Part shown: in pieces, positions 7,986-17,266 of the stretch
How the letters are laid out: each line of letters opens with the position of its first letter
Position numbering within the stretch: position 1 is the first letter of the stretch
From: Oscillospiraceae bacterium
GTDB taxonomy: Bacteria; Bacillota; Clostridia; Oscillospirales; Ruminococcaceae
Direction: 5' to 3'
DNA: 64,000 nt
Assembly (NCBI GenBank): GCA_024404915.1
Contig: JAKSPJ010000007.1
Location: forward strand, 1 to 64,000
The notes under the pieces: model-generated
The model's database searches: none
The model's input: the letters and a program-made list of their open reading frames with translations, nothing else
Told to the model about the DNA's origin: nothing
Made by a program: the position numbers and the translations under genes

Positions 7986-9284
7986 TCACTCTGCATATCC
8001 AAGAATGGTATCCAGCAACACATAGCCGTCCACCTTGGTTTTGATTACGGGTACACCCAACAGGGTTTCCAGATCCTCCCTGGACATATCATCCAGGAAT
8101 ACATCATCATGGCGAAGGCAGGTTTCTGTTACCAAAACAGCACTGCCCAAATCTTTGTCCTTCAGCTGATTATACAGATCCTGTCCCGTCATCAAGCCCG
8201 CAACGGTGACGCTGTGCCCGTAAAAATCATTATAAATTGTGATAATCTGACAATGCACCTGCGGAAATTTCAGCTCCAGATCACGCATCATATCCTGAAA
8301 AAAAGGCGACGCAGCTGTTCCTGTAGCAATGGTCAGAAATCGGGATTCCCCATCATATTCCGCATCCTCCAGCGCATCATAGAATTCATTCAGCAGATAC
8401 CGCAGCATTCCCACGCCATTCTCATACTGCGGATATCCCTCATAGGCATCATCATCCGGCAGAGGAAGCTGTGCCAGCAGATACAATTCATCTGCCGCAT
8501 ATACAATACGGCTTCCATGCTCTGCAAGACTCCATCTCTGCACCGCTTCAATCTGCTCAATGGCAGCACGGGCGGTTTCCACCGTAAAAGCCGGTATCTG
8601 GCAAAGCTTCTGCCTGTGTTTTGTCTGGCCAAAGGGTACAACGGCAATGCTTTCCACCGCTGGCACCATGGAAAACAAATCCGCCAGTGTTTTGTGAAGC
8701 TGATCTCCGTCATTCCATGTAGGGCAAAGCACAATCTGGCAGTTCATGGAAACTCCAGCCTCCGCCATACGCCACAAATGCCGCAGGGATTCTCCCGCAT
8801 GAACATTGCCCAGCATCTTATTTCGCAGAACAGGATCTGTTGTCTGCACAGAAACATTCACTGTCATATGCATACGAATGATTCTGTCCACATCCTCATC
8901 CGTCAGATTTGTCAAAGTGATATAACTGCCCTGCAAAAAAGATAGTCTGGCATCATCATCCTTAAAGTAGATGGTCTCACGCATTCCTTTCGGGTTCTGG
9001 TCAATAAAGCAGAAAATGCAGTGATTGCCGCAGGTTTTCTTTTCATCCATCAAGGCAGTGGCAAATCCCAGTCCCAGGTCATCATACTCATTCTTGCGAA
9101 TCTGCACGGAAACGGCTTCGCCTTCCCGCACCAGATGAACCGTAAGGTTCTTTTCCGCAACGGCAAAGCGATAATCCAGCACATCATTAATCATCGTATC
9201 ATTGACGGCTACCAGCATGTCACCGCACTGAATGCCTGCACGCTGTGCCGGTGAACCACAGTAAATCTCCGTAATTTCAATCAT
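7986..9284 (-). CDS. PDZ/radical-SAM DUF512 protein
   Basis: 432 residues. An N-terminal PDZ-like segment (about 1-65, with GSPAQRAGIQCGD) precedes a cysteine cluster CGNHCIFCFIDQNPKGMR (about 84-101) of the CxxxCxxC radical-SAM type, then the DUF512 region. The family is widespread in Clostridia and commonly adjoins der, as here, with a gap of 124 bases. Its substrate is unknown to me; a link to ribosome or tRNA biology is only inferred from the neighbourhood. Confidence 0.9.
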   Translation of the reverse strand: MIEITEIYCGSPAQRAGIQCGDMLVAVNDTMINDVLDYRFAVAEKNLTVHLVREGEAVSVQIRKNEYDDLGLGFATALMDEKKTCGNHCIFCFIDQNPKGMRETIYFKDDDARLSFLQGSYITLTNLTDEDVDRIIRMHMTVNVSVQTTDPVLRNKMLGNVHAGESLRHLWRMAEAGVSMNCQIVLCPTWNDGDQLHKTLADLFSMVPAVESIAVVPFGQTKHRQKLCQIPAFTVETARAAIEQIEAVQRWSLAEHGSRIVYAADELYLLAQLPLPDDDAYEGYPQYENGVGMLRYLLNEFYDALEDAEYDGESRFLTIATGTAASPFFQDMMRDLELKFPQVHCQIITIYNDFYGHSVTVAGLMTGQDLYNQLKDKDLGSAVLVTETCLRHDDVFLDDMSREDLETLLGVPVIKTKVDGYVLLDTILGYAE

Positions 9285-9307
9285 ATGCAGGCCTCCTTAC
9301 TGTGCAT

Positions 9308-9664
9308 TCAAATGTCAGATTCTGTATACACCTCGCCGTTTTCATCCATAATCCGTGCATGCAGAAGTTCTGCAAGCTCCAGAAACGGATACAACTCAGC
9401 GGTATCTTCCAATGAAAAGGACGGAACATCGTCCTGAAAACGAATATACACCCGATGATTTGCGTTGTAGTAATCCTGATAAAATACACATGGGCCGAGC
9501 TGTTCGGTGGATACGCCATAGGGCGTCCGCACTTCCACAACACCTTCCCAATCAATTTCAAACCCAAGGGGAAGCTCATAAGAAAGCTCATCCACCTCAT
9601 GAATGGTTATGGGATCATTGTCCTGCTCCCATGAGGCCGATCTTGTGATATAAAAATGATACAT
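9308..9664 (-). CDS. Hypothetical acidic protein
   Basis: 118 residues from an ATG at 9664 with GGAGG seven bases upstream. An in-frame extension upstream lacks a ribosome site and runs into the rpmF terminator. The protein is acidic, with many aromatic residues (a YYNANHRVYIRF segment), and has no signal peptide or membrane segment. I recognise no family. It ends 23 bases before the DUF512 gene and is probably co-transcribed with it. Confidence 0.7.
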   Translation of the reverse strand: MYHFYITRSASWEQDNDPITIHEVDELSYELPLGFEIDWEGVVEVRTPYGVSTEQLGPCVFYQDYYNANHRVYIRFQDDVPSFSLEDTAELYPFLELAELLHARIMDENGEVYTESDI

Positions 9665-9694
9665 GGGAACCTCCTTCACAATGCAAACATAGAA

Positions 9695-9727
9695 AAGGGG
9701 AGAAGTACATGTTGTCCCTCTCCCCTT
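9695..9727 (-). terminator. Hairpin terminator after rpmF
   Basis: Nine-base perfect stem AAGGGGAGA/TCTCCCCTT with a 15-base loop, followed on the minus strand by TTCTATG. The T-tract is short. Confidence 0.55.
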
Positions 9728-9755
9728 CAGCAATACGCATGTTGCTATTGAACGA

Positions 9756-9941
9756 TTATTCCTCGTCAATCTTAATTACAGCAACGCCCTTGTAGAAACC
9801 ACACTGCTTGCAAACTTTGTGGGGCGCTTTCATTGCGCCACAGTTGGAGCACTTGCTCATTGCAGGCATTTCCAGCTTGCTAACAGCAGAACGACGTGTA
9901 TTGCGTCTAGCTTTGGATACTTTTCCCTTTGGTACTGCCAT
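9756..9941 (-). CDS. rpmF: Large ribosomal subunit protein bL32
   Basis: 61 residues starting MAVPKGKVSKARRNTRR, the family hallmark. A zinc ribbon follows with CSNCG and CKQCG (CxxC pairs), so this is the zinc-binding form. The ATG at 9941 is selected because GGAGGT lies seven bases upstream. It is downstream of the DUF177 gene, the common yceD-rpmF order. Confidence 0.97.
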   Translation of the reverse strand: MAVPKGKVSKARRNTRRSAVSKLEMPAMSKCSNCGAMKAPHKVCKQCGFYKGVAVIKIDEE

Positions 9942-9982
9942 TGTCGGCACCTCCTTGTTTTAAATTGCGTAATTTCGACAAC

Positions 9983-10483
9983 CTACTGATAACTCAGTGT
10001 GACATCCGCAGATTCACAGCCGCAGAGCCTCTCATTGAGATTTTGTCCGCATGAAGGGCACAGGCCCTTGCAGTCAGGACTGCAAAGCGTCTTTGTCGGC
10101 ATTGACAAACGCAGGTCTGTCATGACGACCTCTGCAAGATTGAGCATAGCGTCCGGTGCCAACAGATATTCGGCGTCGTTTCGCTCTGACGCTGCTTCCG
10201 TGACAATCACATGGAAAAATTCCTCTTCCACAGGTAATTCCACGGGGGAAAGACAACGGTCACATTCCAATGACGGTATACAGTGCAGCCGATACTTCAG
10301 CATCAGGACGCCGGCACGATTTTCCAGCACTCCGGATACCGAAGGCTGCTCTTTACACTGAATGCCATATGATGCGGATGTCTCTGCATCTATCACAGTT
10401 TCCAGTGTCCGTACTTCATCCGGTCTGAGAAGAAGGGATCGGATCTGAACCCGATAGCCTTCCAGAATCTTCGCTTCCGCCAT
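9983..10483 (-). CDS. yceD: YceD/DUF177 family protein
   Basis: 166 residues from ATG 10483. An ATG at 10525 would lie only about eight bases from the predicted transcription start, so the internal ATG (MAEAK) is preferred, although its ribosome site (AGGCAGG) is weak. The family features are a CDRC pair in the middle and a C-terminal zinc-ribbon-like cluster CxxxCxxLCPSCG plus a last Cys. YceD proteins are linked to 23S rRNA and ribosome assembly in some bacteria and to plastid rRNA accumulation in plants. It forms an operon with rpmF. Confidence 0.88.
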   Translation of the reverse strand: MAEAKILEGYRVQIRSLLLRPDEVRTLETVIDAETSASYGIQCKEQPSVSGVLENRAGVLMLKYRLHCIPSLECDRCLSPVELPVEEEFFHVIVTEAASERNDAEYLLAPDAMLNLAEVVMTDLRLSMPTKTLCSPDCKGLCPSCGQNLNERLCGCESADVTLSYQ

Positions 10484-10539
10484 TCTAAAGAACCTGCCTT
10501 TCGGATAAGCGACGTTTTCACGCATAGCATTACAGAATG

Positions 10540-10568
10540 ATTATACCAAAAACGCAGCATTTTGTCAA
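10540..10568 (-). promoter_or_regulatory. Consensus promoter of yceD-rpmF
   Basis: TTGACA (10568-10563), 17-base spacer, TATAAT (10545-10540), minus strand; both hexamers are perfect. Confidence 0.88.
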
Positions 10569-10608
10569 TTGCTTCAGGAAATATGCGGCAATTTGACTAA
10601 ATTTTCAA

Positions 10609-11028
10609 TTAGTCAGCCTGCGGAATCAGGTATTTGAGCACAGACTCCGGCAGAGCCTCTTTATCCTCAGAAATGGTAATTACCATATGAACGTCATCAC
10701 CGGCCAGAATAGCAAGCTTTTCCAGCAATGCGCCCAGAGCATCATAGTTTCTGCCGCCGATTTTCAGAATGCCGTCAATGAAGACTTCCTTGATATCGTA
10801 GTTGCCAGCAAGAACGCCTGCAACAAAGCCGTAGAGCATATCGAAGCCCTCGATGGTGTAACGCTCTGCATCCACCAGACGAACCTTATGGTTTACGCTG
10901 TAGGTCAGCTTCATGCATTTCTCAATGCAGATGATATCACCTGTAGATGCCTTTACTGCATCATCAATCATGCCAAGCAGAATCTTGGTCTTTCCGGATC
11001 CTTTTTTTCCTGTAATTACCTGAATCAT
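10609..11028 (-). CDS. Small P-loop ATP-binding protein of unknown function
   Basis: 139 residues beginning MIQVITGKKGSGKTK, with a Walker A motif at residues 7-14. A hydrophobic strand ending in Asp (EVFIDGILK, about 85-93) may serve as Walker B. It is too short for a complete known ATPase subfamily. Similar short proteins in Clostridia are usually left as hypothetical. Its stop overlaps a small inverted repeat (GACTAA/TTAGTC, 10595-10614). It follows pgi by 66 bases on the same strand, with no terminator between that I can see. Confidence 0.75.
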   Translation of the reverse strand: MIQVITGKKGSGKTKILLGMIDDAVKASTGDIICIEKCMKLTYSVNHKVRLVDAERYTIEGFDMLYGFVAGVLAGNYDIKEVFIDGILKIGGRNYDALGALLEKLAILAGDDVHMVITISEDKEALPESVLKYLIPQAD

Positions 11029-11094
11029 AGTTCATTCTCCCTTCAACATTTCAGTTTTAAAACACATTCCAGCTCATTGCGGCATATGAAACGA

Positions 11095-12432
11095 TCAGCC
11101 GTTCAGCTTTGCCTCCAATGCAGCCTTCATATCCTCATAGCCAGGCTTGCCGAGCAGCGCAAACATATTCTTCTTGTAGCTCTCAACGCCCGGCTGATTG
11201 AACGGATTGACGCCCAGCATATAGCCGGATACTGCGCATGCCTTTTCAAAGAAGTAAATCAGCCAGCCAAGAGACTCTTCCTTGGTATCATCCATCTCCA
11301 GAACAATATTCGGAACGCCGCCCTCTGTATGTGCCAGAATGGTGCCTTCCAGTGCACGGCGGTTTACAACGCTCATGTTCTGCTCTGTCAGGAAGTTCAG
11401 GCCGTCAGCATTCTCTGCATCCGGTTCCAGATACAAATCCTGCTTCGGTGTCTTGATATCAATGACGGTTTCAAACATCAGTCTGGAACCATCCTGAATA
11501 TACTGACCCATGGAGTGGAGGTCGGTGGAGAAAATTGCGGAGGACGGGAACAGGCCCTTGTTGTCCTTACCCTCGGATTCGCCGAAGAGCTGCTTATACC
11601 ACTCGTTCATCATTGTGAAGGAAGGATCGTAGCTGACAACCATTTCCACAGCCTTGCCCTTGCGGTAGAAAATGTTGCGAAGTGCTGCGTACTGATAGCA
11701 CTCGTTCTCCTCGAAAGGTGCGCAGTATGCATCCTGTGCAGCCTTTGCGCCTGCCATCAGCTTTGCAATATCGCAGCCTGCAGCGGCAATCGGCAGCAGA
11801 CCAACTGCTGTGAGAACAGAGAAACGGCCGCCCACATCATCCGGAATAACGAAAGTCTCATAACCCTCGGCATCTGCAAGATTTTTCAGTGTGCCCCGTG
11901 CCTTGTCAGTTGTGCAGTAGATGCGCTTCTTAGCTTCATCCTTGCCGTACTTGTCTTCCAGCAGCTTCTTGAAAATACGGAAAGCCAGTGCCGGCTCTGT
12001 GGTAGTACCGGATTTGGAAATCACGTTTACTGCAATATCTCTGCCTTCGCAGATGGAGAGCACCTCATTCAGATATGTCGGGGAAATGTTGTTTCCGACA
12101 TAGTAGATGTCAGGGGTATCCTTCTTCATATTGTTGTAGAACGGGGACTTCAGCAGTTCAATTGCTGCACGTGCGCCCAGATAGGAACCGCCGATACCAA
12201 TAACGATCAGAATGTCAGCCTGTTCCTTGATACGAAGCGCAGCAGCCTGAATACGGGCAAACTCCTCTTTGTCATAATCTGTCGGCAATGTCAGCCAGCC
12301 GAGAAAATCATTTCCCAGGCCGCTCTTCTCATGCAGTACCTTTGCAGCAGCTTCTGCCTGTACTGCGATACCCTTCATTTCCTCATCACCGAGGAAGCTT
12401 TTCAAATAGCTTTTATTCAGCTTTAAAGCCAT
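11095..12432 (-). CDS. pgi: Glucose-6-phosphate isomerase
   Basis: 445 residues, the short Firmicute form. It interconverts glucose 6-phosphate and fructose 6-phosphate. Visible motifs are [18 protein letters not shown] (phosphate site), [10 protein letters not shown], the PGI signature [13 protein letters not shown], and near the C terminus a Lys in the segment [16 protein letters not shown]. It is read from its own promoter at 12537-12565 through a leader of about 100 bases, behind a GGAGG site. Confidence 0.98.
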   Translation of the reverse strand: MALKLNKSYLKSFLGDEEMKGIAVQAEAAAKVLHEKSGLGNDFLGWLTLPTDYDKEEFARIQAAALRIKEQADILIVIGIGGSYLGARAAIELLKSPFYNNMKKDTPDIYYVGNNISPTYLNEVLSICEGRDIAVNVISKSGTTTEPALAFRIFKKLLEDKYGKDEAKKRIYCTTDKARGTLKNLADAEGYETFVIPDDVGGRFSVLTAVGLLPIAAAGCDIAKLMAGAKAAQDAYCAPFEENECYQYAALRNIFYRKGKAVEMVVSYDPSFTMMNEWYKQLFGESEGKDNKGLFPSSAIFSTDLHSMGQYIQDGSRLMFETVIDIKTPKQDLYLEPDAENADGLNFLTEQNMSVVNRRALEGTILAHTEGGVPNIVLEMDDTKEESLGWLIYFFEKACAVSGYMLGVNPFNQPGVESYKKNMFALLGKPGYEDMKAALEAKLNG

Positions 12433-12536
12433 GTGTCTTTTTCCTCCACAATTCTTAAACTAGCACCGTCATTTCACGATACTGTGGATGTCAGATGAGA
12501 TTTCCAAAATGGCATATCCGACACCTATACAATCAT

Positions 12537-12565
12537 ATTTTACTATAATTTTGCAATTATTGCAA
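12537..12565 (-). promoter_or_regulatory. Probable promoter of pgi
   Basis: TTGCAA (12565-12560), 17-base spacer, TAAAAT (12542-12537) on the minus strand. No gene is seen between 12433 and 12632. Confidence 0.6.
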
Positions 12566-12632
12566 GTGATTCTCACCTTTTTTGGCAATAAAGCTAAAAT
12601 TAAGGGTCAACTTTCAGCATATTGTCTATATC

Positions 12633-13316
12633 TTATGTGGAATTTTCAGCAGATTTCTTTCGGGGAACCACTGCGCAAACTGCTGCGGCAGTCACGGCTG
12701 CGGCTCCCTGCTGCCGCAGCAAAGCGGCACACTGCTGCATGGTCCATCCGGTTGTCAATATGTCATCCACAAGAAGGATATGCTCCTGCTTCAGCAGCTT
12801 TCCCGTGGCATAAAACCTTCCTGCATACGCCCTGCGCTCCTTCGCAGACAGCTGATGCTGCCGAACACTGCCGTAATGTTCCTCCAGAATATCTGTGTAC
12901 AGCGGCACCTGAAGATTCTCTGCAATGATGCGGCCAAGTATTTCGGTATGGGAATAACCCTGCCATATTCTTCTGCGCTTCGCCATCGGCACACAGACAA
13001 CGGCATCCACAGACAGCTTTTTCATACGAATTTCTTCCGCCAGCAGCCGTCCTGCATAGGCCGCAAAATTCCGATGTCCATCCTTCAGGGAAAGCACGCC
13101 ATTTTTGGCTGTGTCCAGATAGGGAAACAGCACTGCACCTGTTTCCCAGGCTTTTTCCTGTACTGTCCCCCTCCACATTGCAAAGGAAATCCGCATACGC
13201 TCCAGCGATTCTGTGCAGCCGCTGCACAGGCAGGCATCAAAGGCTATCCGTTTGCCGCAGCAGTCACAAACATTCGGATAGCACAAATCCAGAATCCATG
13301 CCTTCAGTCGGTTCAT
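12633..13316 (-). CDS. comF: ComF family protein (phosphoribosyltransferase fold)
   Basis: 227 residues. An N-terminal zinc finger (CDCCG about 17-21, then CxxC with CSGC) is followed by a type I phosphoribosyltransferase domain with the PRPP motif ILLVDDILTTGWTM (about 178-191). ComF is needed for DNA uptake in transformable bacteria, where it works with the ComFA helicase; many non-transformable species keep it. Its ATG overlaps the recD2 stop by four bases (ATGA), so the two are translationally coupled. Confidence 0.93.
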   Translation of the reverse strand: MNRLKAWILDLCYPNVCDCCGKRIAFDACLCSGCTESLERMRISFAMWRGTVQEKAWETGAVLFPYLDTAKNGVLSLKDGHRNFAAYAGRLLAEEIRMKKLSVDAVVCVPMAKRRRIWQGYSHTEILGRIIAENLQVPLYTDILEEHYGSVRQHQLSAKERRAYAGRFYATGKLLKQEHILLVDDILTTGWTMQQCAALLRQQGAAAVTAAAVCAVVPRKKSAENST

Positions 13317-15532
13317 ATTTCTTCTTCCTCACGGGACGCTGTATTTTCCAGCATATCTGTCAGGCAGGAATACCGCAGTGCCCGCTGCTGATTGTAAATC
13401 ATTTCTGCCATTTTGCGTGGTGCTCCAATGATAATCAGCAGATGTTTCGCACGGGTGACTGCCGTATATAACAAACTGCGGTAACTCAGCCGGTCTGTTC
13501 CCTCTCCCAGCATCAGAATCACTGCCTCGAACTCACTTCCCTGGCTTTTATGCACCGTCACCGCATATGACAATTCCAGCTGGTCTACCTGTTCCTTGGT
13601 ATATTTCACAATGCGTCCTTCGTAGTCCACCAACAGCTGATTTGTATTTTTATCCACCCACTTCACCGTTCCGATATCGCCGTTGAAAACGCCTGTCCCC
13701 CGAATGCCGTCCTTTGTCCATTCCATGTCATACTGGTTCATTGTCTGCATGACCTTATCCCCCTCACGGAATGTATACAGCAGATTTTTCAGAACCATCT
13801 TTCCATATTGGGGTGGATTCACGGCTTCCTGCAGCATCTGGTTCAGCGTCACCACGCCCAGTATTCCTTTCTTCGTGGGTGAGATCACCTGTATGTCCGT
13901 CTGGGGCGTATACTGAAACGCCTGCGGCAGTCTCTTCACATATAAATCCCGCAGCAATTCCATGGCTTCTCTGGCATCACGGCGGTCAAAGAAAAAGAAG
14001 TCCTTGTGCTTTTCCGTCAAATCAGGCACAATGCCGTTCACAATCTTGTGGGCATTCTGTACGATACCGCTTTCCTGTGCCTGACGGAAAATCTCTGTCA
14101 GACGAACAACCGGTATGCGCTTGGAGGCGATGAGGGAGTGCAGCAGATACCCTGCCCCAACCGAGGGCAGCTGGTCCTCATCACCCACCAGAATCACTCT
14201 TGCAGACAATCGGACTGCACGCAGAAGACATTCAAATAAAAGCACATCCACCATGGAAACCTCATCCACAATGATTACATCTGCTTCCAGGGGGTTCTGC
14301 TCATGATGCTGAAACACCAGACCTTCCTCACCAGCCACCGTTCCCAGCATTCTGTGAATGGTTTTTGCCTCACGGCCTGTCAGTTCTGTCATCCGCTTGG
14401 CGGCACGCCCTGTGGGGGCGGCAAGCAGAATCTTACTGCCTGCTTTTTTGCACAGATGTATCACACTGTTCAATGTGGTTGTTTTGCCTGTACCGGGGCC
14501 GCCCGTCAGAATCATGATGCCCCTGGAAAAAGCGCAGGCAATGGCTTTTTTCTGCTGTTCTGCGTATACCATACCCGTTTCCTGCTCGTCTTCTGCAATG
14601 GCTTTTGTACAGTCAAAATCATGAGGAGATGAAAAGGCAAGCATAGCGGCAATGCGGTCCGCAATAAAGCGCTCCGCAATATAGTATTCTTCCAGATACA
14701 CAAAGTCCCCTTCCGCTGCGGAATAGGCCATCAGCACACGTTCTTCCAAGGCTTCCTGATAGGCCTTCTGAAAGACCTGCACATCCACATTCAGCTCATT
14801 TACAGTCTGATTTTGAAACGCTCCAAACATCATACAGGCATGGCCTTCCAGTGCGTACTGCTCCAGAATCCATTGAAAGCCGGCAATCATCCGTTTCGGG
14901 GAATCCTGCGGAATCTCCATCTGATACGCCATTTTTTCAACCAGGCGAAATTCCACGCCCAGCCTGCACAAACGATAAGGGTTCTCACGAATCATTTCCC
15001 AGGCAGCATGCTCCCATTTCCGATAGGCCTTCATGGCCACCGATGCGGAAATGCCGAAGGCCTGCAGACGGTCCATCAGATTTCGCAGGCCAAAAATCTG
15101 CTGTGCTGCCTCTGAGATTTCCTCGCACTTCTGGGGTGTAATGCCCTTGATGCGGCACAGCTTATCCGGTTCATTTTCAATCACCTGAAAGGTAAATTCG
15201 CCGAATTCCGCCACAATTCTCCTGGCAAGTGCCTTGCCGATGCCCCGTATGACACCGCTGCCCAGATAGCGTTCAATATTAACCACTGTAGAAGGCAGCG
15301 CACGGACACAGCTATCTGCCCGGAACTGATCACCGTATCGGGGGTGACTGACAAATCTGCCCGTCAGCTCCAGTTCCTCTCCCGGCTCAATTTCTCCCAG
15401 TTCCCCCACAATGGTAATGAGGGCATCCTCGGTTTCCAGATCCGCCACAACATAGCCGTTTTCCGCATTATAGAATAATACCTCGTCCACAGTGCCCCGA
15501 ATCCCCTGTGTCATATCCTTTGGATTTTTCAT
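13313..15532 (-). CDS. recD2: RecD2-type ATP-dependent 5'-3' DNA helicase
   Basis: 739 residues, typical of RecD2 proteins that act without RecBC. The N-terminal region (about 1-85) precedes helix-hairpin-helix repeats (about 90-200). The motor has GGPGTGKTT (Walker A, about 341), DEVSMVD (Walker B), VGDEDQLPSVGAG and, near the end, VTVHKSQGSEF and YTAVTRAK. It is implicated in DNA repair and replication-fork processing. It is upstream of, and overlaps, comF. Confidence 0.96.
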   Translation of the reverse strand: MKNPKDMTQGIRGTVDEVLFYNAENGYVVADLETEDALITIVGELGEIEPGEELELTGRFVSHPRYGDQFRADSCVRALPSTVVNIERYLGSGVIRGIGKALARRIVAEFGEFTFQVIENEPDKLCRIKGITPQKCEEISEAAQQIFGLRNLMDRLQAFGISASVAMKAYRKWEHAAWEMIRENPYRLCRLGVEFRLVEKMAYQMEIPQDSPKRMIAGFQWILEQYALEGHACMMFGAFQNQTVNELNVDVQVFQKAYQEALEERVLMAYSAAEGDFVYLEEYYIAERFIADRIAAMLAFSSPHDFDCTKAIAEDEQETGMVYAEQQKKAIACAFSRGIMILTGGPGTGKTTTLNSVIHLCKKAGSKILLAAPTGRAAKRMTELTGREAKTIHRMLGTVAGEEGLVFQHHEQNPLEADVIIVDEVSMVDVLLFECLLRAVRLSARVILVGDEDQLPSVGAGYLLHSLIASKRIPVVRLTEIFRQAQESGIVQNAHKIVNGIVPDLTEKHKDFFFFDRRDAREAMELLRDLYVKRLPQAFQYTPQTDIQVISPTKKGILGVVTLNQMLQEAVNPPQYGKMVLKNLLYTFREGDKVMQTMNQYDMEWTKDGIRGTGVFNGDIGTVKWVDKNTNQLLVDYEGRIVKYTKEQVDQLELSYAVTVHKSQGSEFEAVILMLGEGTDRLSYRSLLYTAVTRAKHLLIIIGAPRKMAEMIYNQQRALRYSCLTDMLENTASREEEEI

Positions 15533-15556
15533 CTCAACCCTCCTGAATTGGAAGAA

Positions 15557-15584
15557 GCGCCCGGAGAAATGGTACTCCGGGCGC
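15557..15584 (-). terminator. Terminator downstream of the DUF4190 gene
   Basis: Perfect ten-base G+C-rich stem GCGCCCGGAG/CTCCGGGCGC with an eight-base loop; TTCTTCC follows on the minus strand. It separates metA-DUF4190 from recD2-comF. Confidence 0.65.
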
Positions 15585-15627
15585 TGTGATTACGAGCAAT
15601 GCCGCATGATCATCATACGGCGCAGCC

Positions 15628-16215
15628 TTATATAGCAGGTTCAGCGGATACATCAGATAAATCGACTGTACTGCTGTCTGCTGGTACTGAAAAATCATAT
15701 GTATGCAGAAGGCCGCTCTTGTACTGTTCCAGAAGCACGTCCATAAAGTCATAAACGTCAGTGTCATACTGATCCATAAAGTCAGAGAACGGCGGTTCCA
15801 GATATTTATTCATATATGCCGGAAGTGTGTGCGTTTCCTCATATGCAGGGAATACTGTATCCTGTTCTTCTACCAGCTGCATATAATCAGTCAGAATTGT
15901 CTGAGAATAGGGAATCATTGTACGGAATGAGAAAACCACCGCCAATACCATCACGATACTCAGAACGGAAAGCATTATGCCGGCAATGGAAAAACCGGTG
16001 CCGTCATGCTTCTGAACCAGTGCGACAACGCCGCACACAATGGCGATCGGTGCCAGAATGACATTTATGCCGCAGCAGCACATACCCAGCAGACTGAAAA
16101 TGCCAAGCACAAAAGCCGTGATGGCAACCTTGCTGTTTCGTGTTATTTTCGGCAAATGACCGGATGCACCTACGCTTTCATAAACATCATTTACATTTTG
16201 CGTTTCTTGTTCCAT
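15628..16215 (-). CDS. DUF4190-type membrane protein
   Basis: 195 residues. After a polar N terminus (about 1-27) come two or three hydrophobic segments (about 30-60 and 72-98), including a CCCG motif in the first hairpin, the pattern of DUF4190 proteins. An acidic, Tyr-rich soluble tail of about 95 residues follows, predicted to face outside or inside depending on topology. No catalytic motif is seen. It begins 12 bases after metA and probably shares its transcript. The function is unknown. Confidence 0.75.
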   Translation of the reverse strand: MEQETQNVNDVYESVGASGHLPKITRNSKVAITAFVLGIFSLLGMCCCGINVILAPIAIVCGVVALVQKHDGTGFSIAGIMLSVLSIVMVLAVVFSFRTMIPYSQTILTDYMQLVEEQDTVFPAYEETHTLPAYMNKYLEPPFSDFMDQYDTDVYDFMDVLLEQYKSGLLHTYDFSVPADSSTVDLSDVSAEPAI

Positions 16216-16227
16216 GATACTCTCCCG

Positions 16228-17175
16228 TTACACATCTGTCTGCCAACTCCAGCTGCGCAGCGTCAGCTCCGCCAAATCGTAGGGGGTACGCTGATACACA
16301 CAGTAATTCAGCCAGTTGGAAAACATTAGATTTGCATGGCAGCGCCACGAAAACTGCGGTATTTCCCTGGTATCGTCCTGCGGAAAATAATGATACGGAA
16401 TCTGGATATCCAATCCCTTTTCCACATCACGGAAATACTCAGCTGCAAGGGTATTTCTGTCATATTCCGAATGTCCCGTAATAAAATACTGTCTGCCGTT
16501 TTTATTTGCCGCAATGTGTACGCCGGAAATCTCTGAATGCGTCAGAATAACCAGTTCATCCACCTTCTCGATATCCTCACGCCGCACTTCCGTATGACGG
16601 GAATGGGGCACATAGAACACATCGTCAAATCCCCGCAGCAGCAAAGAATCCTTCACATCAATCTTGTGGGGAAACACGCCAAACATTTTCTGCGGCAAAA
16701 GATACTTCGGCACGCCAAAATGATAATACAGACCGGCCTGCGCACCCCAGCAGATATGCAGGGTACTGAACACATGGGTTTTAGACCATTCCATCAGTTC
16801 GCAGATTTCAGGCCAGTAATCCACCTCTTCAAAGGGCATCTGTTCCACCGGTGCACCCGTAATAATCATTCCGTCATAATACTTGTCACGAATTTCAGAA
16901 AGTGTCGTATAGAACGCATCCATATGGCTCTGGGCAGTATGTTTGGAAACGTGTGTTTCCATCCGCAGCAAAGAAATATCCACATGCAGCGGTGTATTGC
17001 TCAGCAGCCGCAGAAGCTGGAGTTCTGTTTCCTGCTTTTTGGGCATGATATTCAATATCAGGATTCTGAGCGGACGAATATCCTGATGAGCCGCACGGTC
17101 GCTGCTCATCACAAAAATATTTTCGCCGAGCAAAGCCTGATACGCAGGCATATCAGGAGAAATACAAATCGGCAT
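16228..17175 (-). CDS. metA: Homoserine O-acetyltransferase (MetA family)
   Basis: 315 residues from ATG 17175, chosen because AAGGAG lies eight bases upstream; a GTG 18 bases earlier lacks a site. It activates homoserine for methionine synthesis. Catalytic elements are visible: the Cys in HICWGAQAG, the His in FITGHSEYD and the nearby Glu. The acyl-donor loop reads [17 protein letters not shown]; Glu in the APVE position, versus Gly in E. coli, is the published marker of acetyl-CoA rather than succinyl-CoA use. The substrate call rests on that single residue. Confidence 0.93.
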   Translation of the reverse strand: MPICISPDMPAYQALLGENIFVMSSDRAAHQDIRPLRILILNIMPKKQETELQLLRLLSNTPLHVDISLLRMETHVSKHTAQSHMDAFYTTLSEIRDKYYDGMIITGAPVEQMPFEEVDYWPEICELMEWSKTHVFSTLHICWGAQAGLYYHFGVPKYLLPQKMFGVFPHKIDVKDSLLLRGFDDVFYVPHSRHTEVRREDIEKVDELVILTHSEISGVHIAANKNGRQYFITGHSEYDRNTLAAEYFRDVEKGLDIQIPYHYFPQDDTREIPQFSWRCHANLMFSNWLNYCVYQRTPYDLAELTLRSWSWQTDV

Positions 17176-17216
17176 ATTCACTTCTCCTTTCACATTGATC
17201 TATTGCTAAATGAATG

Positions 17217-17249
17217 GAGAGACCGCTGACATCAAACCAGCGGTCTCTC
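17217..17249 (-). terminator. Terminator of the carboxyltransferase operon
   Basis: Perfect 12-base stem GAGAGACCGCTG/CAGCGGTCTCTC with a nine-base loop, 18 bases after the 5S-like subunit gene. The T-tract is weak on both strands. Confidence 0.6.
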
Positions 17250-17266
17250 GAAAATTCTACGCAGGT

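Noticed and set aside
10687-12426. Long plus-strand open frame of 579 codons
   Set aside because: It is antisense to pgi, rich in Cys, His and Gln, with no domain or ribosome site; it is a by-product of codon use on the other strand.
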